Assembly (NCBI RefSeq): GCF_964355755.1
Contig: NC_092671.1
Span: 997,001 to 1,061,000 of the forward strand
DNA: 64,000 nucleotides
From: Antedon mediterranea
Taxonomy: Eukaryota > Echinodermata > Crinoidea > Comatulida > Antedonidae
Direction: 5' to 3'
A program made the translations under genes and the position numbers. The notes under the pieces are model-generated. The model had not been told where the DNA came from and did not search any database. It saw only the letters and a program-made list of their open reading frames with translations. Positions 27,261-39,200 of the stretch are shown in pieces (position 1 is the stretch's first letter; each line of letters opens with the position of its first letter).

Positions 27261-27777
27261 GTCTACAAAAAAGTCTACATAAATTGTCTACAAACACGAT
27301 TTTCACAAATACTTTAACTTCTAAATAATACATAACTTAATCCTGGTAGTATTTAACAACACCAGAATGGGCTCCAACCAGCTCCAAGGCGAAGAATATA
27401 AGCGTCGCTTCATTCAGGAGTTAATTCACAGAATTTCCGATGAAATAAAAATAAAAGCGAGCGCCCTCTGGAATTTTGTACAGATATGGATTAATTGTAG
27501 AAAAGGCCAATTGGAAATGTATTGAAAAATATATTAATCCAATCATAAATAAATTTAAACGTCATCATTTGTATTAAATTCTAATTAAAATAACAGAATA
27601 GTGTACAACTTTGAGTATTAACATTATACACGCTGTCATAATAACAATAGGTAATCTTAGACAACTTTGGCGTTCCATAGGCTTACATGACGTCACCATA
27701 TCGCTAGGTACTTCCCCTTTTACACTTTTGATTTTGAAGTGTGACAAGTTGCATGTTGTAAACAGTTAGTATACAAA
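27261..27777. promoter_or_regulatory. Bidirectional promoter between dUTPase and KTI12
   Basis: Only 517 bp separate the divergent start codons of dUTPase (27260, minus) and KTI12 (27778, plus), so both 5' UTRs and promoters must lie here. A perfect CRE palindrome TGACGTCA is at 27688-27695, 83 bp upstream of the KTI12 ATG. No TATA box is evident. Confidence 0.6.
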
Positions 27778-30700
27778 ATGCCTTTGATAATTCTATGTGG
27801 TTATCCCAGCAGTGGGAAAACTAAACGATCAGAAGCTGTCAAAGTATACTTTGAAGAAAAACACTGCAAACGGGTAACAGTCATAAGTGATCATTCAATT
27901 GGGGTAAAACGAGACCTAGTTTATAGCGGTGAGTGTCAGAAAATTGATGAAAGGCTTTTGTTTTTAAACATTACATTTAAAACACTAACACTAACAGTAC
28001 TTTTAATAACAGAATTTCAAAAATAATGTGATGTAAAAATGTCAACAGTGTTATATAGCCTACTGCAGTAACATTTTAACATTATATGAAATTAATTTAT
28101 ATGAAATTAAAATTATAGAATATCAATTTGGCTTAATTAATTACAGAATTATAGACAATCTGTACTGCATGGCTTATTAATTACTCTACATTTATTTACA
28201 GATTCAAAAGAAGAAAAGGATACACGCGGGTCACTTAAATCTGGAGTGCAAAGGTAAGACTGGCTAAAGGAGAGTTATTCTAGATAATAAAGTTCAATTC
28301 AAATTTATTGTAAAATACATAAGAAGTAATTGAATTGGATTCATATATAATATGTAAAAACATTAAATAAAAAGTATGAATTATGATTTAGTTTAGTTTT
28401 TATAATACTTTATCATTTAAAAAGTTTGATAAATTATAATAAAAATAAGTACACCAAGTAAAATAATAATTACTGTATTATTACACAATACAAATATTTT
28501 GACACCAAAATTCAAATCTACATTAAAATATACAGTATTTAACACTTAATACATTTACCAATAGATAATTTTTTAGTTACATTAACATTTATTTTATTTT
28601 CAGAGCCATTTCAAAAGATGATGTTGTAATTGTTGATTCATTAAATTATATAAAAGGTATGGAACAAAAAAGATTATGAATTTAATTTTTAAATTCAACA
28701 TAATAAGGCCTACTTCATCATATTCATATATACATTCGTTACATTTTTTTTTTTTTCCATTTTAAAAAAGCAGTTTGTACACTTTTTTTTCGATTTCAAG
28801 AAAAATATATTGTATCTGGGAATTACTTTTTTTCACGTCAAAAAAATAAGTGTTATTGTTCATTATTACATTTCGAAAATTAGTCAAATTTTTAGGCCAG
28901 GCCTCCAATGTCTCCCTGACCTCCAAGCTGACCTGCTAGCTGAAGAAGACTCGGCCAGTCCGTCCCCACACAACCTCAAAATGGCCTACCTAGCTAGGCC
29001 TAGCTTTAACTATGCTAGCGCCTTTCTCTAGACAAATATTATGTTAAGGCCTACTCGTCGTATGTATATAAAACATCAAAACTATAATACCTAAGTTAAA
29101 AACGCATAGGCCTAGCTAGGCCAAACACAACGTAACGTTTTTTGACGTACGACGATGGCTGAATTTTATTACTGCCGCGGCTTGTGATACGTCGATCATA
29201 ACCAATAAACTTGCAAGGTGACTCAACAAGCCCGGTTAGCTCAGTCGGTAGAGCATGAGACTCTTAATCTCAGGGTCGTGGGTTCGAGCCCCACATTGGG
29301 CGCACTTTTTTTCCTTTACAAAAGAGAATGTTTTTTTTAGTCTGAATAATTTATTTTGTTTAAAGTGTATCTATCGTTAAATTTATGTTTTATTTTTACT
29401 TTTAACAAATATATTAGATTTTTTTTAATTTCAGGTTTTCGATACGAGTTATTTTGTGTCGCAAAGTCTTCTCAAACTCCTCATTGTATTGTAAGTTTGT
29501 ATTAATATTGGTAATGAATAATCCAATCTAGTGTGTGTATAAACTTAATCTTTAGAAATTTCTATAAATTATATTTGTAGATTCATTGTGAAGTCAACGC
29601 ACAAACAGCTAAAGAATGGAATGCGATAAGACCAGAAAATGAGCAGTATAGCAATGAAATGTATGGAGATTTTCACATATGCATATTATGCTATTTATTT
29701 TAATACCAAATCCAACTAGTAAAAAGCAGTTTTCTATTCTTTATTACCAGTTAAAACAAACTGTTTAAATATATTGTCCTAGAAAATTAGTTTTTTTAGT
29801 TTGAAAAAAAACTTTTAAGTGAATGGGTTTTTGGTTAAATTTAACTCTTATTTGTATTTTTATAAGCAAAATAATTTTTTTGGGCAAAATTGAATAATTT
29901 TATTCAAACTGTAAAATGTAATACAATTTTGTTTTCTGTTTAGCTTTGATGCTTTAGTAATGAGATTTGAAACACCAGATTCGAGGAACCGTTGGGACTC
30001 GCCATTATTCACAATATCACCAGACGATGACCTGCCGGGTCAACAAATTTATGATGCAGTGTTCTTAAGAAAAGCTCCTCCACCAAACATGTCCACAGTA
30101 TCTGTAAGTTGTTAGTTGGTTTTAATACGCAATGAATAGCAGAGGGTTAATATAGATAATTTTTTTGTTTTTTTAGAGAAAATCAGATATCAATGATAAT
30201 ATTAAACAAACTTTTATAGATATTGGTAATAAATTTAAGATTGTATACATTATAATTATAAATCAAAACTCCTTTCAAATAAGAATATCATTATTTACTA
30301 ATAATGGTAATTTGGAAACAATACAGATAATGTTAGACATAGCCACTGATAAACTTTATTCGTTAAAAATGGAATATCTTTTTGAAAATTGTCTTCCACG
30401 ATACATAATACATTTAAAATACTTATAAGACATTCTTGTTTACACAAGCAATTCCATTTTTATTATTACAGGACATTGTCAATTAATAATGTTATTTTCA
30501 TTTACAGCAACCACTGTCATCAACAAGCTTTTTGCACGAGTTGGACAAAATAACACAAGACATTGTAATGGTACGTGCAGTAGTCCGTTTGCAGGGCTGC
30601 CAGCGATGGGCCCCCAGCGATGGGCCCCCAGTTATTTATTAGTTAACTGTTTAATCTAGGGATTCAATTTTATATTACAGGCCTTGTTGAATGCACAGAA

Positions 30701-31130
30701 AACAAGTTTTCCTGGCGATGAAATCAGCTTACCAAAAGCTGCAGACAAAATATCCTTTTAACATACATAATACGTAACAAGTAGGCCTGTTTATAAATAC
30801 AGATTAATACAATTATGGAAAAGAAGTTCTGAGTTTGTACAGAAATGTCTTTTAGTTTTGTGAGGTCTGTGAATCAGTCATATATTCCCGAATTACAGTC
30901 AAACCGATGTTAAAGTATGAATTTCCTTTAAATAGGCATGTGCCTATTATATTTCAAATTGTTTTTCCTTACATGAATTCATTTACATTAAGTTATTACG
31001 ACACGTGACAGCATCTGAACTAAGAAGATGGCGTCAGCAGTTTATTTCTTACACAAAGCAACATCCAGTTGAAGATACAGGTGTCATACCAAATATGTTT
31101 GTACAGTATCTAAACAACAGTCTAGTATGA
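27778..31130 (+). CDS. KTI12: KTI12, Elongator-associated P-loop protein (tRNA wobble uridine modification)
   Basis: Partner of the Elongator complex, needed for mcm5/ncm5 modification of wobble uridines. Nine exons: 27778-27928, 28202-28253, 28604-28656, 29435-29490, 29581-29660, 29944-30103, 30508-30570, 30681-30749, 30987-31130; 275 residues. The P-loop is at residues 8-15 (GYPSSGKT). Then come DSLNYIKGFRYELFCVAK, the FETPDSRNRWDSPLF block, FLHELDKIT, and the C-terminal RRWRQQFISYTK and LNNSL segments, all typical of KTI12. Human KTI12 is intronless, whereas this gene has eight introns: seven GT-AG and the eighth of U12 AT-AC type. A tRNA-Lys gene lies in intron 3. Length is somewhat shorter than human because the acidic linker is reduced. 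Frame is continuous across all joins. Confidence 0.95.
29230..29302 (+). tRNA. tRNA-Lys (anticodon CTT)
   Basis: A 73-nt cloverleaf. The acceptor stem GCCCGGT pairs with ATTGGGC (two G-T pairs), with discriminator G. The D-arm carries TAGCTCAGTCGG (A box), the anticodon stem TGAGA/TCTCA encloses loop CTCTTAA (anticodon CTT), and the T-arm carries GGTTCGAGCC (B box). There is no intron. A run of seven T follows at 29305, a pol III terminator. It is encoded in KTI12 intron 3 in the same orientation as the host gene. Confidence 0.97.
30750..30986 (+). other. U12-type AT-AC intron of KTI12
   Basis: The intron begins ATATCCTTTT, the exact U12 AT-AC donor consensus, right after codon AAA, and ends catttAC before ATTAAG. 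A branch-site-like TTCCTTAC lies 15 nt from the 3' end. Reading through instead gives an early stop (TCC TTT TAA), while removing the 237-nt intron restores the conserved KTI12 C-terminus in frame. Confidence 0.85.
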
Positions 31131-33289
31131 ACTTAAGGGCCATGCTTAAAATAGACCGGCAGATATCAGGGAGCGTTTAGGTCCAGGTCACAACCTTGGA
31201 TTCTGTTATCACAGACATGAGCATTTGACCCTTATTAGGGAGTACCGTAAAGAGCTGAATGACAATTAGGGTGTAGGAATGCGAAATTAAGTAATCAGTC
31301 AAATTAAAATAGACCGGCAGATATCAGGGAGCGTTTAGGTCCAGGTCACAACCTTGGATTCTGTTATCACAGACATGAGCATTTGACCCTTATTAGGGAG
31401 TACCGTAAAGAGCTGAATGACAATTAGGGTGTAGGAATGCGAAATTAAGTAATCAGTCAAATGAAGTAACCATGTGACGATATGTATCTAAAAAACATGA
31501 CTAGTGGTTTATTTTTAGTAGATTCTACCACAGAAATGTATGTAAGGCATACTAACACAAACATAGATTCTGACAATATTTATTAAAATCATTATGTTAC
31601 AGTATGTTTTGTCCTTTCTGTGTTCTTAAATAAGTCAAACAAAAAAACACAGCTACAGTAAATGATTATGCTGATTCCTATACTTAACAATGAGAACAGG
31701 TTTGCTAACTATTAGAACCATGTAGAATTAAGTTTAGTATACAGTACCGCTGCTGTAAATGGTTCCATGGTTACTTCATAAAACAGGGCCCATGAAGTAA
31801 GGACATTTCATGACTTATGTTAAACTGAAATTGATTATCTCAACCAAGTGTGTCCTCAGGACCACCCCAATCATTGGATTGGCTATTGTTCTTCACTTAA
31901 ATTACTACTGTAAGCAAGCCACACAAATTGAATGTTAAGATGTATAGCATATACATTGAGAGAACATACAGTACTCATACATTTTGGAAGTTCTAAATAT
32001 TATACTATAAGTTAAACCAGATAACAAAGAGTATTGAATTAGAAAGATCATTATATGACCAAGAGGCTGTTATGCTTGATTACATTCTTGAATACATTAC
32101 CTTAATGACGTCTCTAGCCGGTTGCTGGCGGCCAGCATGTACTCTATAAAACACAACAGAATACAGCAAATTTGGTGTGTCTATACAAAGTATGGCTCAA
32201 GTTGAACTTTTATAATGAAATTAAACTTTTCGCATAATTTGCAAATATAACAAATGTTGGAAAATGAATTTGACCAAATTTAGAGGAAATTGTAACAAGT
32301 CAACAGAATACTGCCAGACAGTGTGTATCTCATTAAAAATAATTTTGAAAATCACCCTTTCAAATAAACCAGAAAAGAGAGAGATTTCACCAGCAAGATT
32401 TACCAGAATAAATTAATTCCTAAATTGGAACAGGAAAGTAAACAGAGAAATAGTCACAATATCAATCGTTTTTATAATTTTATAAAAGTTCAACTTTTTA
32501 ACTGATTGTATTTAAAATAAAATATCCTAAATACTATTGTAATTTATGTACAAACAAAAATATTTTTAAAAAGACAGAGATAATGAATCTATTGTATAGA
32601 CTTGCCTCAAATCTCTAGTTAATGTCGGTGTTTCGATTTTTGTATTTTAATAGTATTATATGTATGAAATGCCATATGTGCCAAATGTTTCATCTATTTA
32701 CCAATATTAAGTTGAAACACCGCCTACAACCTACATTACTTATTGTATTACAGTCATTGATAAAAGGTAATACTGTCTTTAGCATGCCTCAAGACAGCAT
32801 TATAGAAACCACTATACCAGTATACAACAATACAGTATAAACTAAAAATACATACTTTATTTTGAGTGAATGACAGATACTGGTGGTGATGGGTGCTCAC
32901 CTTGTGTCAATCATATTTACACACCTGTACTCATTGCATGGCAACCGTACGGACACCTGTGACAAAAAGAAAAAGACTCCAACCCATATCAAATTACATT
33001 GGAAAGGCCTTTTACAATGTATTCCATGCTTCAATGAACATATGTGGTGTTACTATAATTAAAATAATATCATTTATTTTACTATAAATGCAATGCAAAA
33101 AACAAACTGCACGTTTATAAAATAGATTATTAATGGAAAGTTATAAAAAAAAAACAAGAACTTTACAACCAGATACAAAAAAATAATCTCTCCTTACCAT
33201 TAATTCTTTAAAAATACCTGCTGGAATCATACTATAGATAGCGTTATGCTTGAAAAAGAAAAACATGACAAATAAAATTGTCTTATCAA
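31131..33289. other. Intergenic region between convergent KTI12 and PRPF3
   Basis: Contains the 3' flanks of both genes, facing tail to tail, and the 158-bp tandem duplication listed separately. Several short ORFs (around 32.6-33.1 kb) match nothing. No RNA gene was seen. Confidence 0.6.
31147..31462. repeat. Exact 158-bp tandem duplication
   Basis: The block beginning taaaatagaccggcagatat occurs at 31147 and again at 31305. I found no difference between the copies. It lies just downstream of the KTI12 stop codon. Confidence 0.93.
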
Positions 33290-36200
33290 TTACAGATCTT
33301 GAGAAGTCTCAATAAGCGCTTCATTATGCGCCAAGTCCCAGTAATGCTCCACGCTATGTTTCTTGAACACTTCACGCGCCATCGACTCGGTAGGACATTG
33401 TTTAAACTTGATGTCTCCAAAATTTCGCTCTGGCGTTGTTCCTTCCCACACCAGCACACATCTATTCACTTTTGCATGGTCCTCCTCATCTGAATCATCT
33501 TCTTGGACATCTAAAAATAGAAAAAAATTTGATTTACGGTTCTTTTCTATTTCACATCCAACATCAACTATGAATGAATGACATATAGTATTATGCTTAG
33601 TGGTGATATTTTAGACACGGGATTTGAATTCCGAGCCCTGGGTAACAAGCATGTCAACCACAAAGCCCTGGGTAACAAGCATGTCAACCTCAAAGCCCTG
33701 GGTAACAAGCATGTCAACCACAAAGCCCTGGGTAACAAGCATGTCAACCACAAAGCCCTGGGTAACAAGCATGTCAACCACAAAGCCCTGGGTAACAAGC
33801 ATGTCAACCACAAAGCCCTGGGTAACAAGCATGTCAACCACAAAGCCCTGGGTAACAAGCATGTCAACCACAAAGCCCTGGGTAACAAGCATGTCAACCA
33901 CAAAGCCCTGGGTAACAAGCATGTCAACCACAAAGCCCTGGGTAACAAGCATGTCAACCACAAAGCCCTGGGTAACAAGCATGTCAACCACAAAGCCCTG
34001 GGTAACAAGCATGTCAACCACAAAGCCCTGGATAACAAGCATGTCAACCACAAAGCCCTGGGTAACAAGCATGTCAACCACAAAGCCCTGGGTAACAAGC
34101 ATGTCAACCATTCCGAGCCCTGGGTAACAAGCATGTCAACCACAAAGCCTGGGTAACAAGCATGTCAACCACAAAGCCTGGGTAACAAGCATGTCAACCA
34201 CAAAGCCCTGGGTAACAAGCATGTCAACCACAAAGCCCTGGGTAACAAGCATGTCAACCACAAAGCCCTGGGTAACAAGCATGTCAACCACAAAGCCCTG
34301 GGTAACAAGCATGTCAACCACAAAGCCCTGGGTAACAAGCATGTCAACCACAAAGCCCTGGGTAACAAGCATGTCAACCACAAAGCCCTGGGTAACAAGC
34401 ATGTCAACCACAAAGCCCTGGGTAACAAGCATGTCAACCACAAAGCCCTGGGTAACAAGCATGTCAACCATTCCGAGCCCTGGGTAACAAGCATGTCAGC
34501 CACCAAATTTTAGAAACAGCACATGTTAAAATGAATGTACAAATTACATTACTAGATAAGGTAAGAGTTTAACAAAATATTTAGTCATTACTTAGATTTA
34601 ACTATACTTAAATCTAAGTACCAATTTAATATTTTTTTTAAAACCTGTTTATTTACTTACGTTTTCTTCGCTTATCTTGATCCCACTTAATACGATGCAT
34701 CATTAATCTTTTGAATTTCTTCTGTTGTTTTGGACCTAAATTAAGCACAAAATATTCCTTTTGAAAACAAGTATATTAATTGATGTACAAAACAGTTTTA
34801 TTACACCGATTTCTTTACTGTGAATAATAAACAGTGTTTACTGTATTTAGAAGACAAATTTAGTTTATACTAATATCAGAATCTTTGGCTAAAATTCAGA
34901 TGCAAAAAAAAAGACAACTAACCTCCTTCAACTACGACAACATTAGCCTCTTTAAACAAGATCACTAAACCTGTCATCAACAACTGTTTACAATTAGCTT
35001 CAACTTTGAACTTGTGTGATGGACCGCTGAGGTCACGCACTCTATATACTGCCACATTAACAGCTTCCGCGGTATCCTCTCGGATTTTGTTCAATTTCTT
35101 TTCGCGTTTCTGCTCGTCAGTCAACTTCCGCGCAGCATTTGCTTCTTCATGCAACCTATAAGAAAAAAAAAAAAATTATTATGAAATAGTTACTACAAAT
35201 TATGAGAGGTAAAAATGTCTATGAATGGCAAATGATTCCAAAACTTTGTAAAACCATTAAAAATAATCAAATCTGAGATTGCACCTCTGACGCTTGGCCA
35301 TCTGAGCTCTGACGTGAGCTTCAACCTTCGTGGGATCCTGTACAGCATCATTACCCAGTACTCTCATCAAGTTTGCCATTCGCACTGAAAACAACAACAA
35401 AAAACACATTTAAATCATTTATTTAAGGTTACAAATTTTGCATCAAATGTATCGCATGGGAGAGATAAGCTCATTGACAATGTATCTAGTGTGAAATGAA
35501 ACAAATTCATGCACAATCAATCGTGTATATATATATATCAATCTTTAGTCAAAAATAAAATATTTCTATATCCAACAGACCCCTCTCTATATACAACTCA
35601 CAAGGCACTGTAGAAGTTTAAAGTCAAACTAATTTGAGTAGCCATACCTTTAGGTTCAGGTGGTGGCTCTAGGCCTAACCTAACTTTCTCTTGTTTTTCC
35701 AAGTCAGCTTCTCTCCTTGACTGTCTACGCATTTTTTTTCTTTCTTTCTTTGTCAAGAAAATGGGTACTTCAACTGCTTTGTCTTTATCACCTGCAAATA
35801 AACATAAACAAGTTATTTATATATAGATTAAAATTGAATAAACAGATCAGGTCTCTGGAGAGGGGCGTCCTAGCCTGTTGCGATTTCAATTGTTGTACAT
35901 GCACATAAAATACAAGTTTTTTTGTTTGTTTGTTTTATTAGTTGACTAATTGAATGTACAGTAATCACATGGAAACAAACGGACAACTAAAACTAGATCC
36001 AAATAATTATAAATTATGTATTATATACACTCATCTTTGCCATCAAGCCAGTGTAAGAATCAACTTGAATCCTAACACTCATCTTTACCATCAAGCCAGT
36101 GTAAGAATCAACTTGAATCCTAACACTCATCTTTACCATCAAGCTAGTGTAAGAATCAACTTGAATCCTAACACTCATCTTTGCCATCAAGCCAGTGTAA

Positions 36201-39200
36201 GAATCAACTTGAATCCTAAATTTACTACTAAGTAATGCTTACTTGGTGGTTTAAGTTGAATTGGATGTTCAACAAGATGTGTAACGCCAACTATATACTC
36301 GTTCTTATCCTTGCCATCCAAACCAGCGTACGAATCAACTTTCAATATCACAGAATCCCACCACTCAACATCTGGTATCTCATTTTCCCTCTGGATCAAA
36401 AAAATGTGATATAAATAACATAAAAAAATGTTGCTCTACAAATGATATACAGCAGAACCTTTACACCTTTGGCACTGTAGATTCATGTTTCAATGTCCCC
36501 TTAGTAGGAGAGTCCCCTTAATAGGATTGTACTTACAAATGTTTTCTTGGGTTGAATGAGTGCCAACCGTGCAGCTGAGGATATTCCAGTCTTCTTTGCT
36601 GCTTGAGCAATCTCACTTTGAAGCTTCTCTAGCTGGGCCTACAAGAACAATATAAAAACAAATGAATAAAAGGATTGTTAGGGATGCATGATAACCCCTC
36701 TCATTACTATGCTCTGTGTGTGGTAATATTCAATCCAAAAAAAAATAAAAAGTGCACATTATTATGTATAATTATATACAGAGACAAATAATGTAATGTC
36801 ATTATTGCACTTAAAATAGTAGAAATAGGAAGTATTTAGGAACCAATAAAATAAATCACCATGTAAAATGTTGTCATCCAAATTAATTAAACTAGATTTT
36901 GGTTTGATTGATTTTGTTAATAAACAACATTTATAATTAAAAACATTAATAAATAATATATACAGTCAACTCTCTCAATACCACCTTTGGCTGGCCAAAT
37001 ATGTCTGGTTTTCTGGAAAATCTGGTATTCGGATTGTGTTTTCTTTGGTTAAAATTAATGTGAGAAAAGTCTGGTTTTGGGAGAGTTTCTGGTTTTCAGA
37101 GAGTTAGAGTTGACTGTACATATATTTTTATTTATAACAAAGACGGGATCATTCATTACCTTGGCTCTGACTCTTTGTGCCACCATCTGATATTTGCCTT
37201 TTTCGTGGAACTTAAATCCACGTCTGGGTCTTACTGCAGGTTGTAAGGTAACACGCTGATCAAAGAACTTGTGAGTATCATCCAACTGAATATCTGGCTT
37301 ATCTTGTACTGCTTTGAACTCTTCCCTTTTCTTCGCTCTGATATTAGCCTTACAAATAATATTTGAATGTTATGATCCAATAATTCTTAAAAGACATTAC
37401 AAAATGCATAGAGGAACCGAATACATTAACATTTTTATAATACTGTACAAGACAATTATGTATTACTTGCGAAACAAAATCAAATCTTCACATTTTTTGT
37501 GTTTTCTGTATTACTCAAGAACTGATTTTAACTAATACTGTAGTAGATTAATATTTGATGATCATTGAATGGCTCTTAGGTAATGGTCTTAAATTACTGC
37601 TAAAGTTAACAATGGTTTGATAATTTTGATTTTTATTACCTTTAACGTTGGCATTCTCTGAGTGAGTTGAATAGTGTTACCACTTGCATCAATGGTTCTA
37701 CCTTGATCATCCAAAATTAATGGCGTTGGCCTAATGAGATAAGTCACAATGATAAAGAAATTAACTATATTAATGTTGCATTATATATATTATATCATTT
37801 TTAAAATGTCAACTTAATGTCACTGGCTACCAAGTGTCTCTATGTAAGACAGTTACCTGAACCAGTACCCATAGTTATAATCTGCATTGTGTAATGGATA
37901 TGTATGTAAATAAATACATTAGGTATCTACTTGTTTATTGAATAAAATGTTGTTACAAACTTTGACAGATGCTTTCCGAGACCAGAGCTAGCCATTTGTG
38001 CTTGGATTCTAGCCTGGATTTCAGCAGCTCTCTTGGCCTTATCTAGGGCTTCTTTAGCTAGTAGTTGGCTCTGACTTTCTGGCATCAGGGTGGGTATTGC
38101 TGGCTTTCGCATCATGCTCTGAAAATAATGAAATATTGATGGTTTAATCTAATAATATTAAGTTAAAAGGGCAGTCAAAACCATTTAGATAATTGGAACT
38201 TGTTCCTCATTTATCTGCCACCCTCATATATGTTGTTTTTATAAATTTTTTTCATTTTATGTATTTTGGAGAAAATAAATATATTATTACTAAAATGTAG
38301 ATTTATTGAGGACCAAGACTGTAGGCTCCAAAATAATGTTTTTCTCAAAACAAACCAACTGCACTCCGATAAGCCTTCGTTTATGAAGAGCTTCTTGTGA
38401 ACGGTATAACTCTATTCAAACTATCAGTATCACCTTCATACAAAAATGATTAATAGTTTAAATAAAATATCTTAATACAATGTATGTTCTTAAAACTGTT
38501 GGTATATACTAACAAGTGCGTCTATCTGTTCTTTCCTTGCTGTGATTTGTTTGCGTGCTTGCACCATCATTTCTTTAATTTGTGCAGAGGTCAGTTGTCC
38601 AGGACTCGGAGTAGGCTCAGGTAGAGGGGCGTCTAAATCATCTGAGAAATGAGACGGTATTTTAGACTTCTTTGGTTTAGCAACTTCTTCACCTGAATCA
38701 TCTTCCTGCAAAAAAATGTCAACATAAACTGATTTTTTAAATAATGTTTTGAAATATAAATGAAGTAGCTAATTTTACAGTAAAATAGAGAAATAACACC
38801 AACTTCCAGAAGTATAATTTTTTTTTTTTAATATTTAGAATTAACCTTCTGTTTTTCATAAATATTCAAAATTAATTAACTTTATAAAGTAGTAGTAACT
38901 TTGTAATACTGTTTAATAAATTAATCTGCAATTATCTTTTTATAGACAGGTGAATTAGGGCAATTTGTTTTCATGTGAAAACTCTACGACTACGACAGCT
39001 GTATGATACATCATTACAGTCACCCCCTCAAAAACAGAAATAATATACCTTGAATGTTCTTTTACGTGGTTTGCTCGACTTTCTTGATGACTCAACTTCT
39101 CGGATCGTCTCAAACAGCAGTGACACAAACTTTGGCGCAGATTTTTCAAGTAATGGCTGAAGCATTTCTGAAATGACAAAAATACTTGACCACTTAAATG

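Noticed and set aside
30750-30760. Treating TCC TTT TAA as the KTI12 stop codon.
   Set aside because: It would delete the conserved C-terminal RRQFISYTK-type segment found in frame at 30987-31130, and the sequence at the break is an exact U12 AT-AC donor.
33568-34506. Long open frames on both strands (up to about 190 codons) and a CRISPR-like appearance.
   Set aside because: They are a by-product of a 30-bp tandem repeat inside a PRPF3 intron. There are no spacers and the genome is eukaryotic.
35954-36235. 93-codon plus-strand periodic ORF.
   Set aside because: It runs through the 48-bp tandem repeat on the strand opposite PRPF3.
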